Shown here in pieces: positions 35,645-47,577 of a DNA stretch of 64,000 nucleotides. Made by a program: the position numbers and the translations under genes. Location of the stretch: contig OY759218.1 in assembly GCA_963662175.1 (NCBI GenBank), positions 10,346,001 to 10,410,000 on the forward strand, read 5' to 3'. The notes beneath the pieces were generated by a model. The model did no database searches. It was not told the DNA's origin and worked only from the letters and a program-made list of their open reading frames with translations. The stretch is from Aradus depressus (lineage: Eukaryota; Arthropoda; Insecta; Hemiptera; Aradidae). Positions within the stretch are counted from its first letter, which is position 1, and each line of letters starts with the position of its first letter.

Positions 35645-35765
35645 AAAATAAAACAAACTTCTCTCTTGAAATATTGCCTATTCCAGAAAAATTAAAGAAG
35701 TTGTACATAAACTATCGATTTCGACATTACACCATTGTCAGGATTAATTCTAAACTAAGACAAGT
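35645..35765 (-). repeat. Degenerate hammerhead-motif segment
   Basis: Minus strand reads CTGACAATGG, GTC, GAAA, then ATCGAT (self-complementary), and the body GGAATAGGCAATATTTC with AAGTTTGTTTTATTTT. It belongs with the 17.6 and 32.9 kb segments. Confidence 0.38.
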
Positions 35766-36080
35766 ATGCTGACAATGGTAACAACCAATGACAATGGATT
35801 CTGTCAACATTTGGGCTAATCATTCGCACGATGCACCGTCCATACATTGCATGCATATATCATTTCATTTTTTTAACTTTTAACCTAAAATAGATGCATG
35901 TGGCGTCCGAAAATTATAATTTTTGTCGATGGGAGGGAGTTGGAAAAATCGACGATTTTTAATGAGATTATTCGAAAACCGTTAGCTCTATGGAAAAATA
36001 GTCTAATGCTATAATGTTCAGTTTTGACCAACAAAAACGTGTGTCCATTTTTTTTATCTTAAATTTTCTATAAAATTAAA

Positions 36081-36390
36081 GGGCGCCGATAGCTCAGTGG
36101 TAGCATGCTAGCTTACTCAGCTCAAGATCGGGGGTTCGAAACTCGGCCGAGGCCCTTAGGTTTGGGAGGTGAAAAAACCTTGAGCTAGCCGTCCTTCGGA
36201 TGGTACTTTAAGCGATGATCCCGAGCCTGTGCGATGTCAGATACTCGATAAAGACCCCCTATCGGGGGGTGAATAAACCTAGGTAGGCAAAATTTAGGAC
36301 TCCCTCAATTGAGTTGGGTTCATATTTACCAGTGACGCAAGAGCGCTCTGGTAGCAGGTGATACGTCCTCGTAGTTAAATCCAGGGGCTC
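36081..36390 (+). mobile_element. SINE1 copy
   Basis: Full head (GGGCGCCGATAGCTCAGTGG, B box GGTTCGAAAC) and diverged body, without the CCTAA tail. Confidence 0.82.
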
Positions 36391-36404
36391 CCCAGTTCCA
36401 TCAA

Positions 36405-37012
36405 CGAATCGTGTTTCGTATTCAAAAACATTATTTCATACATAGTTTTCATTTTTTTTTTTTGGCAGAGTTCCTCTTCTAAGGGCTGTCGAATCTACGT
36501 TTTAGTCAGTATTTTTTATTATTTATATACTAATTTATTTTTCTTGTTTTTCTCTTTTATGTATTTTTATTAGCAGTTTCTTTCTTTCATTTATTTAAAT
36601 ATATATATTTATAATTGTTATTGTTATTTAGTTTTCTTTCTCTTTTCTATATTTCGCACATTGTGACCTGAGGAAGGGACATGAGAACGTCCCGAAATGT
36701 TTTCGTGAAAAGGTCACTTCCGGAAAAGTTATCAAAAATTATTATCTTAATTTTAATTAAATAAAAAAAATGTATCAACTGTATTTATTATATACTTCAT
36801 CTACTGTATAATATTATTTTTGTAATCATACTTTCAAGTATTTATTTATTCATTTCTGTTTACTTTTAATAGTGTTGTTAATTCTAATCCATGTGTGTCA
36901 GACACTAAGAGTAAATAATATCTGTTTAAATATCTAAATTATAAGCTACCTTAATGTAAACATTCTTATGACGTATCCTATTACCATGTTACGGAAATAA
37001 ATATTATTAACT
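36405..37012 (+). mobile_element. Second hammerhead-motif family, copy 2
   Basis: Homologue of 17755-18395. Its core reads CTGAGGA (36668-36674), stem II GGGAC/GTCCC, GAAA (36694-36697), with compensatory-type differences that keep stem II paired. It ends in GGAAATAAATATTATT and then a poly-A stretch. Confidence 0.55.
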
Positions 37013-37027
37013 AAAAAAAAAAAAAAA

Positions 37028-37332
37028 AATACATTCATAACAATGGCAGTTATTAGATAGAGTTTTTGCGTTAAGCCACCCCCTAATCCATCCTTCCCTT
37101 TGGCCGATTTAGCTGAAAATCAGTAGGTGTCGTCTCTAAAGGGTTCTGGATAAACATATAAAATTTCGTGTGGAAACATTCATTCTATCGGTAATTATCG
37201 CCTCCACAGGCACACACACAGACTTTTTTTTATTAGGTCGGAAAACATCAAATTCTGTTGAAAACGCCGCATCGAATTCTGACCGATTACATTACTTCTC
37301 TTATAATTCGTATACCTGTGGTGAAGTAAAAC
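37028..37332 (-). repeat. 139-bp-module repeat copy lacking the 3' terminus
   Basis: Reverse orientation; ends in TATACCTGTGGTGAAGTAAAA, the complement of the family 5' end. Confidence 0.72.
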
Positions 37333-37427
37333 GCACATTTAATTTTAAAGTGTAGTAATGAGTTCTTTACGGATCCCCTTTTTCATTAAACGTAAGACCT
37401 AAAGACAAACGCCAGTGCTCTTATCTC

Positions 37428-37525
37428 GATTTGGCCACAATTTGAATCCATTTTTCAGTTCACCATAATATGGTGTACAGAAAAATGGATGTATAAAAAT
37501 GGATTCGAATTGTGGCCAAATACAT
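37428..37525. repeat. Inverted repeat beside MITE copy 1
   Basis: TTGGCCACAATTTGAATCC and its near-complement are separated by about 45 bp, making a possible foldback or small MITE. Confidence 0.5.
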
Positions 37526-37535
37526 TTATTATATG

Positions 37536-38140
37536 TATATCTATGGTCACAGGGAATAAGTTGTTGTGTCGTAAAATGGCCAAAATGAGTTAAGTGTACT
37601 ATGATCATCTCACAAGCCATCTGCGCAGTTTGAAGAAGTTGGAAGCTCAGTACTCTAATACTTTCGGAATTATAAAGATTGGGTATATTCTCGGTTAAAT
37701 CAACTTAATCTACTTCTTTGAGAAATCATTCACTAGATAACTGCATTTAACCATTTATTCACTACGGCAGACTATTCCAAGTGAAGAGGGTGTTTTCGGT
37801 TAATAAAGTTGCTCAACTTTAGAGAGGCATCATTCACGAGTATTTCAAAAAGTATGGTTAATAGTTAGGTAAGTGTGTATAAAAATTAGATAAGTATGGT
37901 CAATAATTAGGTAAGTGATGGGGAATGATTGGGTAACTAAGGGAAATTCAAGAAAGGATTAACAATATTCATTTTCATTCACTCCTATAGATTTAGAAGG
38001 TATATGATTAATAATGATGCAAACATAATTTATTTATTCCAAAAACTGGATTTACACGATTAATGCAAAAGTAAAAAAGTGCTGCCCTGAAAAGTTACGA
38101 ATTTAGACGTACCAATTTATTCCCTGTAACCACAGATATA
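37536..38140. mobile_element. MITE copy 1 (about 605 bp)
   Basis: Ends TATATCTATGGTCACAGGG and complementary CCCTGTAACCACAGATATA. It is homologous throughout to 51852-52432. TA flanks suggest a Tc1/mariner-type target. Confidence 0.75.
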
Positions 38141-38947
38141 CGCTCCTTACAAAAGAACGCCACCACGGCTTGCGATTTTGAAAGATTATTTATTTATTTA
38201 GTTAGTGAGCTGTGGGAAACACCTGAAAGTCACTTTTAGAATTAAGCAGTTACCAACATTGAAACAAAGAAACATGTTGACGTCATAAATGTCTTATAAC
38301 TAATAATGTCTGTTTAAAATAAAGGAGAATATTTTGAGAGGAAGAGGGGAGAGGGAGTGACGTGTAAAAACGTGGTTAGTATAAGAAAATCATGTAATAG
38401 TCTCATCAGATATTTTTTAATAATACAATTAATTTGGTTAAATAAGAAAATTAAGAGGGGAGTGAGACACCTCTTGATTTTAAACAAAATGGGCCTACCA
38501 AGATAGTGCGATGCCCAGGCAAAGAATAACTATCTAAAAGCCGTGCTTAGTGCATATTGAAGTATATACATACGGCTTATATTCTAAAATAAATTAAATT
38601 ATACATTTTTTATATGTTATACAATAATTGCTTTAATTCAGAGTTAGGTTCACATAGCGACCAGCCATAAAGTAGAATTTTGTTCGATTGTGAAGCACAT
38701 TAGTTAGCTTTTGATCGAGCTATCAAATTTTTGGTTTTTTTAAAAATTAGGAATAACCAGCAAACCTGTACGGATACAATAAACAAAAAAAATGGAAAAA
38801 ATTATGGTACTTTTTTATAAATTTAAAATGTAAAAGAAATTTTATACAATGAAGAATAACTAATTATGAAGTAGCCATCCACACTAACAGATGTAAAGCA
38901 CAACTGTACCTCTCTCGAGAAAAATATCGCGGAGCGACACAGCTGAT

Positions 38948-39232
38948 CCGTGAATCACAGGTGAGGAACTTCCCCAGCGCTAATAATAAACTAAGTTTTT
39001 GCTCTCAGTTATTAGTCTGTCGAGTTGAGCCCCCCCTATTTCGATCTTACCTTTCCCTTCGCTGAAAATCGACAGGTGTCACCTTTATTGGATCCTGGGT
39101 CCGCTTATAAAATTTCATGTTGATATGTCATTACATAGACAATTATTAACGTTTTTGAGTTCATCTCCTCTTCTCTAGTCACTTTTGAAATCAGGTCGGA
39201 AAACATGAAATTCAACAACTGGCTAAATTATA
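38948..39232 (-). repeat. 139-bp-module repeat copy
   Basis: Reverse copy from GTGAATCACAGG to the CATGAAATTCAACAACTGGC region. Confidence 0.72.
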
Positions 39233-39440
39233 TAACGAGCAATTGCAGGAGAGAACAAGGAAATTAATATATGTAAACATGCTAGTTACGAGCCAATGAG
39301 ATGACGTAAATATATATTTTTAAATAATATGAAACACAAAAGATAATAACTGATTTTTTTAAATGTAACTTTTTACATTACAACAATTCTGAACAGTTCT
39401 TTCTACATATATATATCAATTGTAATATTACTGATATTAA

Positions 39441-39713
39441 GGTAGCTCAGTGGTATGCGTGCTTGCTTACTGAGCTCAAGATAGCAGGTTCCAAACCCGG
39501 CCGAGGCTCTTAGTTTATTTTATCTGGGCGGTATCTGTACGATGTCAGGTACTCGTAAAGACCCCTACTCTATGTGAAGAAAAATCTAGGGTAGGCAAAA
39601 TTTAGGACTCCCTAAGTAGAGTCGGACTCTTGTCCACCAGAGTAATGAAAGAGCGCTCTAGAAGGCGATATGACCTTGTAGTTAAGCCCCGAGCATGGGT
39701 CATAATAACTAAC
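39441..39713 (+). mobile_element. SINE1 copy
   Basis: Head starts at GGTAGCTCAGTGG; the central GCCGTCC segment is deleted. The tail is AACTAACTATTACTAA. Confidence 0.8.
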
Positions 39714-39808
39714 TATTACTAATCTATATGGTATGTGAATGTATTATATATTACATAGAGATATGTTTTAATGAGCGGTTAAACACTATTATTTAGAGAC
39801 AGTCCTAC

Positions 39809-39900
39809 CTGATATTCGGACAGTCCTCATTCCTGATTTGAGAAAGCCTGGGTTGAGGACGATGGTCACAACTAGACTAGCTGGCTGTCAGAGAACGACT
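39809..39900 (-). promoter_or_regulatory. TATA-less Inr+DPE core promoter candidate with short first exon
   Basis: On the minus strand an insect initiator TCAGTC places +1 (A) at 39900. Exactly at +28 to +33 (39873-39868) is AGTTGT, a full match to the DPE consensus RGWYVT, whose spacing from the initiator is fixed in known arthropod promoters. No TATA box is seen at -30. The surrounding 250 bp is unusually GC-rich for the window. A donor TCAG/GTAGGA at 39809 would end a 92-bp first exon. Its first ATG (39830) opens seven codons and leaves phase 1, the phase the Ig exon at 2.77 kb requires, though a signal-peptide exon would still be needed between them. I infer a possible promoter for sidestep-like gene B; a chance match is not excluded. 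Confidence 0.4.
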
Positions 39901-40124
39901 GAGAGCTCACCACAGCTGTGCACTATGTTGTGATGGGAGCTATAATCAGACACCACACCACTACCAGCACATCACTCACTTCCGCTCGCTCCAGTGCTCC
40001 CTCCACTCATCTACCTGGCTGAGAAATTGGGGGGAAATAGGCAGAAAATATTGATCTTAGTCTTCTCATGACTACCTGGTTTTTAAATAAGTTGGATGAG
40101 GTTGTGTAAAAAAAATGTGAAAAA

Positions 40125-40790
40125 TGTTATCAATCAACTATGTATTTTCCCTCATTTTGTACAACGTTTTTCCACCTAATTTTCAAGTCTTCTATTCCTT
40201 TTTTTAAAAAATCTTTTTCTTTTGAATTAAAAAATTGACTCTATCATTTTCACTTCTTCTGTCGACTTCATTGTTTTTCTCTTCAAATAATTTTGTAGAC
40301 TCCGGAAAAGATGGTAATCTAGGGGGCTAAATCAGGCGAATAAGGTGGGTGATCCATAATTTCCTAACCAAAGCCATAGATTTTTGTAATCGTGTCTTTG
40401 GCAGTGTGAGGCCTTGTGTTGTCCTGGTGAAACAAAACTTCACGTCTACTCACTAAAAAGGCCGTTTTTCTTAAAGAGCTTGATTTAAACGGTCAAGCTG
40501 TTGACAGTAAACCTCTTTGGTGATCGTTTCATTCTTTTTTAGATATTCATAGTGAATTATGTCTCCCATATCCCACCAAACAGAAAGCAAAACCTTTTCG
40601 GGATGGAAGCCTGCTCTAGGCTGAGGTATTGGTTCTTGCCTTGGACTGAGCCATTGTCTAGAACTCACAACATTGTTGTAAAGAACCCACTTTAGAGCCT
40701 AGAGATACGCCCTCTAAAATTTGCCTCGATAAGCTCATGTGGCACCCATTTTCCTAATTTGGAAATTTTTGAGTCAAAACAATATAAGTT
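40125..40790 (-). pseudogene. Mariner transposase remnant
   Basis: Minus strand shows KWVPHEL, then SRQWLSPRQEPIPQPRAGFH, KVLLSVWWDMGDIIHYEYL, VYCQQLDRL and HQDNTRPHTA with PPYSPDLAP downstream. These are the ordered motifs of mariner (D,D34D) transposases. The frame has stops, and the last catalytic Asp position reads as a stop. The N-terminal DNA-binding part is missing. It is inactive. Confidence 0.85.
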
Positions 40791-41218
40791 AATTAGTTAT
40801 TAATTCCTATTTAAATAATATTGGTAAACAAATCATCATCCAAAGGCAGTTGGCTTTAATTTTGTATAGAAACAGGCAATAATGAGAAACCGACATTACT
40901 TATGGGATGACCTTGATGCTTTGTTGGTAAGTCCGAAGAAAACTACCATCATATCTACAAATAGTATATACCTAGATGAATACTCATATTATCATGACTC
41001 AAAAAATGCCCACTTTGTGTTATGCTCACAGAAATGATGTCTGAAGTCATACCTGCGTGGTAGAATAGTGTCACAAGTCTACTTGCAAAGTGCAACGCTT
41101 GAGGGCAGAAGTGTCATTGTTCCTTTAATGCAATTTTGCTGCCTTCACCAGAGAAACATTGTAGCATATGAATTGTTAAAGGGAGCTTCTAATCAATCTG
41201 CTTGAAGGACACTACTCG

Positions 41219-41277
41219 TCAGTAGCTCAGAGGTAGTGTGCTGGCCTACTGAGTTCAAAATCCCAAGTTCGATCTTT
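41219..41277 (+). mobile_element. SINE1 head fragment
   Basis: Only the tRNA-like part (CAGTAGCTCAGAGG to AGTTCGAT) remains, followed by a T-run. Confidence 0.6.
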
Positions 41278-41279
41278 TT

Positions 41280-42830
41280 TTTAAATTAATAACGAAGATT
41301 ATGAAAGAAGTGTAAGAGTTCTTACCTGTAGCGAATCTCTGAAGAATATAATCGTAGAATCCATTTCCTACCTACCCAGATTTTTCGTCTTTAATTCTGA
41401 AGAATGCATTGGATCAAGAATCAATTCTAATGCGGAATTTCATATAATTTTTTTTTTTTTTTTTTTAATGAAATGGACTCAACCATTTTGGCACTTTTCT
41501 GAATGTCAACCCCTTTCGCCATAAATGGTATGGAGGGGCGCGGGACTGTCCCTCCCTCATCTGTCATCTCAAAATAAATTAACTATACAGGCCCCATCTT
41601 CGAAGTACCAGACATTTTTCTCGAAAATTGATAAATGAAAAAATTCTCAAATCTAACATTTTTGGTTCTTCGAAGATGTGACACGTTGTTTGTATTTATT
41701 AGGAAGGATATAAGCCATGAAGAAAATAAACATTTTATATAACTTATTTATTAAATGAACATTAAGATCAATAAATATTATTTACAATTTGATATAAACA
41801 AATCTTTAAAACATTTTTTTTTTTCGGATACTCATGCAATTTACATTCGTTGTAACATTTAGAAAACGATAGTTTATTTTGACATAAATGAAATTCTTAT
41901 ATTAGGTAAGAATCATTTTATTTTTAAATAAAATATTTTCGATTTTTTTTTTTTCGTATTGTTAAAACATGTAGATTAGTTATTGGGTAACATATATATT
42001 TTGGTAACCATTTTGTTATAGGAGGATGGTATAGTATGTACAGGAGGTGGGTGTTTACCAGTTCCTAGACGAACCTAGTTATCGGTATTCATTTGGTTGC
42101 ACCAATTTCTAGATTAGGTTATTTCTGAAATGGAGGTCATTCGAGCTCAGGGAGATTACCATCATCTTTCTCGACAGCTCTACAGTAAATCCGAAAGAAC
42201 CTAATTTCAATGTAACGGAAAAGCGTTACAGCAATATAACACATCTGCTCTGTAATATATTGGATGACATATCCTTTGAAAGGTTTTGACACGGGCAGTT
42301 CAAAAAAAATGTTGTTGAGATGAAAAATTAGCTGTCGAGTTATGATTTAAACAATTGAAATAAGTATCTTAGTAAGGGTTCAAAAAGAAGCTGAATTCGG
42401 ATTGATTGTATAGTGCGGACACTTTGATCAAATCCTTGTTTTTTGTTCTGTGGAAATATTTGAAGTTCTGATTGACTTTTGTCATATATAAAAAATGTTT
42501 TCTTAATTGTTTCTCCCTATTTCAGACATTATGTTTACAATACATGGCTTTTCTTTTATGTAGAATTCTCCGTGAAATTAAACAATCATGGAATAAATTA
42601 GATATTGCCGTTTTGAAGACCTCAAAATGACGATTTTACCAAGTAATAAATATGAAAAAATCATAAATTAAAAAATATCTCTGAACCACATGTGAATTCC
42701 GTTCTGGGTATTCAAATACTCTATTTGAATCAAGATTTAGAGAACTGGGATGAAGAAATATGATTTTACATTACTATTTTTTTTGTTTAAAACTGTTAAC
42801 GAAACTAAATGTAATGATGGTTTGGGAGAG
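41280..42830. other. AT-rich, no recognisable gene
   Basis: Only short low-coding frames and T-runs. Confidence 0.45.
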
Positions 42831-42839
42831 TATCCAGTA

Positions 42840-43430
42840 TAAATGGCTGTCCGCTCCTCCAAGTGTGGCCACCCACATGAGGATGCGGAAAGATCCCTGG
42901 CCGGTCTCAAGCCATTCGTGTTACCTCGGGGCTGCTCGGTGGCACTCGGTCCTTCTATTTTGGTTTATTTTTTACTTTTATTTTTATGTTTTGATTTGTT
43001 TGTTGCTTCCTCGCATATCCGAAGGGTCGTTTCTGAGGGCCAACAATTTTTTGGTTTTGATTTTCAAAACTTCCTTCAGTTCTTTGAGTTTCTGATCAGA
43101 ACAAACACTTTTTGTCACATAGTCTGTCTGTGTCAACAATAACCCGATGAACAATAGAGGCGCATTTCTGTTTCTTTTCCAAGCTACGAAGTATCGCTGA
43201 AGTTTACGCTACTTTCGGCTGCGCTAACTCAAGCTCTTAAGGCCCGACCATCAAATAAAGGTAGGTTTACGGGCCAGGAAGCTCCCTGCAATTACTTGGC
43301 AGATGAGTTTTCCTCCATTGTAGTTCAATTTGGTTCTTATTTTCTACTGTAAGAGCAAGCTGATTCTCTATTCTATTTTTTTTTTTTCTATTAATTTAAA
43401 TGTAAATATTCTTAGGGGACATCAGCAGGC
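42840..43430 (+). other. Possible LINE 3' end, unassigned
   Basis: A GC-richer start (42840-42950) and a CTTAGGGGACATCAGC segment at 43411 resembling the CTTAGGGGACTTCGG end of the 56.5 kb LINE suggest a diverged LINE tail. Confidence 0.3.
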
Positions 43431-43464
43431 AGGCAACAACAAAACATTTTACTGTACTTAGAGT

Positions 43465-43470
43465 TTTATT
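43465..43470 (-). terminator. Candidate polyadenylation signal of sidestep-like gene A
   Basis: A canonical AATAAA on the minus strand lies about 270 bp after the proposed stop codon. AATAAA is common by chance in AT-rich sequence, so this is only positional support. Confidence 0.3.
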
Positions 43471-43559
43471 ATGCCATTCCATGTCAAATCCAAAAAAATA
43501 ATAGATGTGCTTATGTTTTAGGTTCGAATAATTTTTACTGCTTAAAATATGTTTGTTAT

Positions 43560-43680
43560 GCTCCCCCATGTCTCTACATCAGGAGAACCTGGACTGTTTC
43601 ACTAAAAGGACCGACGGGAGGGTCAAAATTTCATTTCTTCGGATACATCAACTGGATTTTTGAAATTCTTTCTAAGGTTT
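43560..43680 (-). repeat. Relative of the 30.4 kb foldback interior
   Basis: Shares GGACCGACGGGAGGGTCAAA and TTCTTCGGATACATCAA with the complement of 30440-30545. Confidence 0.55.
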
Positions 43681-43740
43681 ACAGTTTTATGCTCTAATCC
43701 TAGATTATTTCAATCAATATTAAGTAAGAATTTTGAAACG

Positions 43741-43836
43741 TTATATCTTACCGGCAGCCATGGTGGGACCGTCGCACGATACCCGCAAAGGGATGCAGCT
43801 GCTGCCGGCGCTGGTAGCCATAAATGAATGCCTCCG
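43741..43836 (-). CDS. Probable last coding exon of sidestep-like gene A
   Basis: This is a GC-rich island (over 60%) in AT-rich sequence. Read in phase 0 from an acceptor GTCGGCAG it gives 31 residues starting RRHSFMATSAGSS and ending GPTMAAGKI, followed by TAA. A donor-like CCG/GTAAGA overlaps the last codons, so the exon might instead splice onward. A minus-strand AATAAA lies about 270 bp downstream. I do not recognise the sequence; the assignment rests on phase 0, strand and composition. The other two frames are also open, which weakens the case. Confidence 0.38.
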   Translation of the reverse strand, partial: RRHSFMATSAGSSCIPLRVSCDGPTMAAGKI

Positions 43837-44337
43837 CTGCCGACGCCGGCAGCGGAGTCACAGTCAAAATAAAATATACAAGAGAAAAATAAAATGGAGC
43901 AGGAATACCAAGTAGACTTGTAATTGTCTTAAAGGGATTCATTACATTACTAGGTTATTTAACCAGATGTGTTAAGTTTCGACAAAAAAAGTCTTTAAAT
44001 ATTTATGGCCAAAATTTCGAACCCTGAAACCGAAATAAAATTCTCTTTCTAAATTCATTATTTTTTCAACGGTAAGAAATAGGTCCATATTACCTCTAGT
44101 TTTTAGCAATAAATCGTTATACGCTTGTCCAATATTGAGATATCTCCAATCCTTCCTATACCTGCATGCTACCTATTTCCCATTCGTATAGAAATAGGTC
44201 TACCTTCAAATGAGCTCTTCTACAATTGACACAACTAATTTTCCGACTAGGCTGGTCTAGGAACTGACCCGAGAAATAGGTAAAGGTTCTACTTATATAC
44301 AAGATTCCTGTATCCTAGTGTTGAGTGTTGTCACTAC

Positions 44338-44418
44338 CTGGGGTCGCAGTTTGATATCTGGGGTTTGAACGCTCTCATCGCACGCTTCACTGCTCGCCAC
44401 TCCGCTTCCACAATGAAC
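44338..44418 (-). CDS. Probable cytoplasmic exon of sidestep-like gene A
   Basis: An 81-bp, phase-0 open segment lies between an acceptor (AATTGACAG) and a donor (CCCAG/GTAGTG). It reads 27 residues beginning VHCGSGVASSEACDES and containing VQTPDIKLRPQ. Phase 0 in and out matches the preceding exon at 51.55 kb and the candidate last exon at 43.74 kb. The polypyrimidine tract is weak and AT-rich, and the exon is short. I infer it from phase, composition (about 53% GC in AT-rich flanks) and position. Confidence 0.5.
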
Positions 44419-44710
44419 CTGTCAATTAACAATTAAATCATTAATTAATCGTTTATGCAAAATATAACAAACCATAAAGTGTTTTACTACTGCTCAATCA
44501 ACAAACTCTTATAACCTCAGAGATAAACAGCAGTGAATGATTATTTTTGGAAAATCAATTTTTTTTGTTGTAAGTTTATCACAAGGTACTATATCTTCTA
44601 GTTGTAAACTGTTGTAGCATTACTTCACATGAAATTGAATTTCCACTTCGGACTGTTTACATCTGAGTTATAAAACTACTAATAAATCATATTTCTTTAT
44701 ATACTTGACA

Positions 44711-45060
44711 AAAATATGTTTACAACATTCAAGTATGTTTTATAAGACACAGTGTATATAAAAATATGTTTACAACATTCAAGTATGTTTTATAAGACAC
44801 AGTGTATATAAAAATATGTTTACAACATTCAAGTATGTTTTATAAGACACAGTGTATATAAAAATATGTTTACAACATTCAAGTATGTTTTATAAGACAC
44901 AGTGTATATAAAAATATGTTTACAACATTCAAGTATGTTTTATAAGACACAGTGTATATAAAAATATGTTTACAACATTCAAGTATGTTTTATAAGACAC
45001 AGTGTATATAAAAATATGTTTACAACATTCAAGTATGTTTTATAAGACACAGTGTATATA
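44711..45060 (+). repeat. 50-bp tandem array, seven copies
   Basis: Seven consecutive units beginning AAAATATGTTTACAAC appear identical by eye. It lies in the intron upstream of the 44.3 kb exon. Confidence 0.94.
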
Positions 45061-45103
45061 AAAATTACTTAAAAGAGTAAAAGTAGAATGAAGGTATTTC
45101 AAC

Positions 45104-45645
45104 GTCTACTTCCTCGACTATACGAAGTAAAGGGGATGTTATGCAATCGGTCAGAAATACGATGTTGAGTTTTCAACGAAATTTCATGTTTTCCGCCTCC
45201 TGATTACAAAAATGAAAAAAAAAAAATGCTGTCTGTCTGTGAGTGTATGAGTTTGTGAACACGATAACTCCCGATAGAATGAATGTATCGACAGGAAATT
45301 TTATACGACAGCTATTGTTTTTCAGCCGAATCTGTTGACGGATACGGGGGATTGGAGGGGAGAAATGTATTGACACAAAATTTCATATGTAAATTCAAAG
45401 CCCTGTAAGGATGACACCTATTAATTTGGGAAGAGGGGATCACAGAAATACCTCCCCTAATAACTGTCGATATTACGAATGTATCGATACAAAATTTAGT
45501 ATGAGGATTCAGAAGCCACTATGTAAGTCAAATATTCAGTTTTAGCTCAAACAGTCCATTGTTTTTGGAGGAAGAGCGAAAACATAACTGAATAATTTGT
45601 GCTGGGGAAGTACATAGCCGGTGATTCACCGACGACTTATTTTTT
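45104..45645 (+). repeat. 139-bp-module repeat, most complete copy
   Basis: It runs from the 5' hairpin (CTTCCTCGACTATACGAAG) through two modules to GCTGGGGAAGTACATAGCC, CGGTGATTCACCG and a T-run. Confidence 0.82.
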
Positions 45646-47460
45646 TTAGAAACCAACCATATTTCTTTTTTTTTTGTTTGGTTCGTGAATAGGAAATAAA
45701 CGGGATAAGGGGACACAGAAGCTAACTACGGTGACAGTCCGGTAAAAACAGGACGTAAGGCAGCCATAACTATACCAACTTGAAGTAGAAAACAAAAAAG
45801 TGTATAATTGGGAACAAAGAGGTAGGATTACATGAAAATCAGGATTTCAATAAATGTTTTTCAACGGTTTTTAAGAGGATTTCGGTAGATCAAAGGCGGA
45901 ACATGGAATAAAAATTTAATCTAAAAGAAATGAAAGAGAGCGGTCCACCAACCTTGATGAGCGATCTTAGCTTTGTGTGCTCCCCAGCTATACGTAGATA
46001 GGAGAAGCAGCGTTACTACTAGGGCTGTCAAAGCCAAAAATGTTCGCTACCGAGTACACGCTTTTTCAAGAACCGACACCTGAAATACCCGGTTCCAGGT
46101 CAAGAACTGTGAACCCGGTAAGAGTCCACCAAGTGAGAACAAAGTTTTAGAGGGAGAGCGAACGGGTGTAGCCTCAAATTCAGAGATCGAAGGACCCTCA
46201 AAAGTGCAAAAACAGAAGGTAAAAGTAAGAAAAATATGGAGATCAAGGATTTAGAGGGAGAGCGGAAACTGAGGTGTGAGCGCTAAAAAACTTAGGACTA
46301 ACCAGAATATATTTACTATCATTACTTATGGTTGACTATCACTGCATCTGGTTGAAGCCTCTCTACTGACATTGCTATACCAATATCGCTAGTCACATGT
46401 GCTAACAGATGAGATTAGTTTGACCGAATTCGGAAGAACATTGAGACCACTTTACTTCGGCGTTCTAAGTACATTTTACAAGATACAGCTTATATTTATG
46501 ACCTTATCACCGACACATTATAAATAAAATACCATTTTGCGCTGGTCGCCCGGTTTGCGAGATACTTGCTGAAAACCGTCCTGCAATGTCGTTTTAAAAT
46601 CCATTTTTATTAAATGTTTGCTCGATTTACGCGAAAACATTTACTCCTATCGAAAAATTGGTTCTTACTAAAAATGTTCCTAATTAAATTTCCAAACGGC
46701 AATGTGTCCTCAGATTTGAGAGAGAGCGAATACGACTAAAGTTTAAGTGCCCCAAAAAATGTAAAATCAATTTTTGTTTTTATTATTGTTAGTTTTTTTA
46801 TTAAAGCGGATGTAAATATAAATAAAAAAAGAATTCATGATGGACGGGGTATGGCGAGACAGCGAGATTCATTCCGAGTGTCCTCGAGCTAATTTATTAT
46901 TATCTGTACATTTTATTTATTTATATTTATTATTATTATTTTTATTAATATTTTTATAATAATGATAAAATAAAATAAATAACAAATAGAAAATTCATAA
47001 TATTAACAAGTACAGTAGGTAGATACTTTTTTTAAAATAAAATTTTTAATTATAAATATTTCAGTGCACTTTTTTTTTTACTTTAAAAATCACTTCTTAG
47101 AAATGGAGGTAAGTTCTAAATTCTTCTTGCACTCGAAATAATACGGTATTTTTGCTCTTGTCTCATCAAATACATTGAAATGATACACCACATGTCGATT
47201 TTGTAATAAGAAATTGAGGCCTCCCTCCTATCAGGACCCTAATATTTAAATTTTTGGACGCCATATAGCCTATATTTTAAATTGGGCCATTCTTGAAATA
47301 TGATGCAAATTTTGTGAATATACGTGAAGACCTTTTTGCCAGAACAAAAACACAGAAAGACATTTGTGCCTCTCAATAATAAAGCCATTGCACCCAATAA
47401 TACATAATAGATACTTTAATAGAAATAAAAGAGGTTGTCTTCCCACTGTTTTATTTTATA

Positions 47461-47501
47461 CCAGAACCGGTTTTCGACGCAACAGCGTCATCATCAGTGG
47501 T
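47461..47501 (-). ncRNA. Hammerhead-ribozyme-like motif, left arm
   Basis: The exact mirror image of the right-arm motif: CTGATGA, stem II GACGC/GCGTC, GAAA and AACCGGTT on the minus strand, with the predicted cleavage C opposite 47464. In a plus-strand transcript this arm would instead pair with the right arm in the long hairpin. Confidence 0.55.
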
Positions 47502-47577
47502 TCATCCCACCCACACAGCACAGCGGTTGGAAGATAACTGGTTATCTTCCAACCGCTGTGCTGTGTGGGTGGGATGA

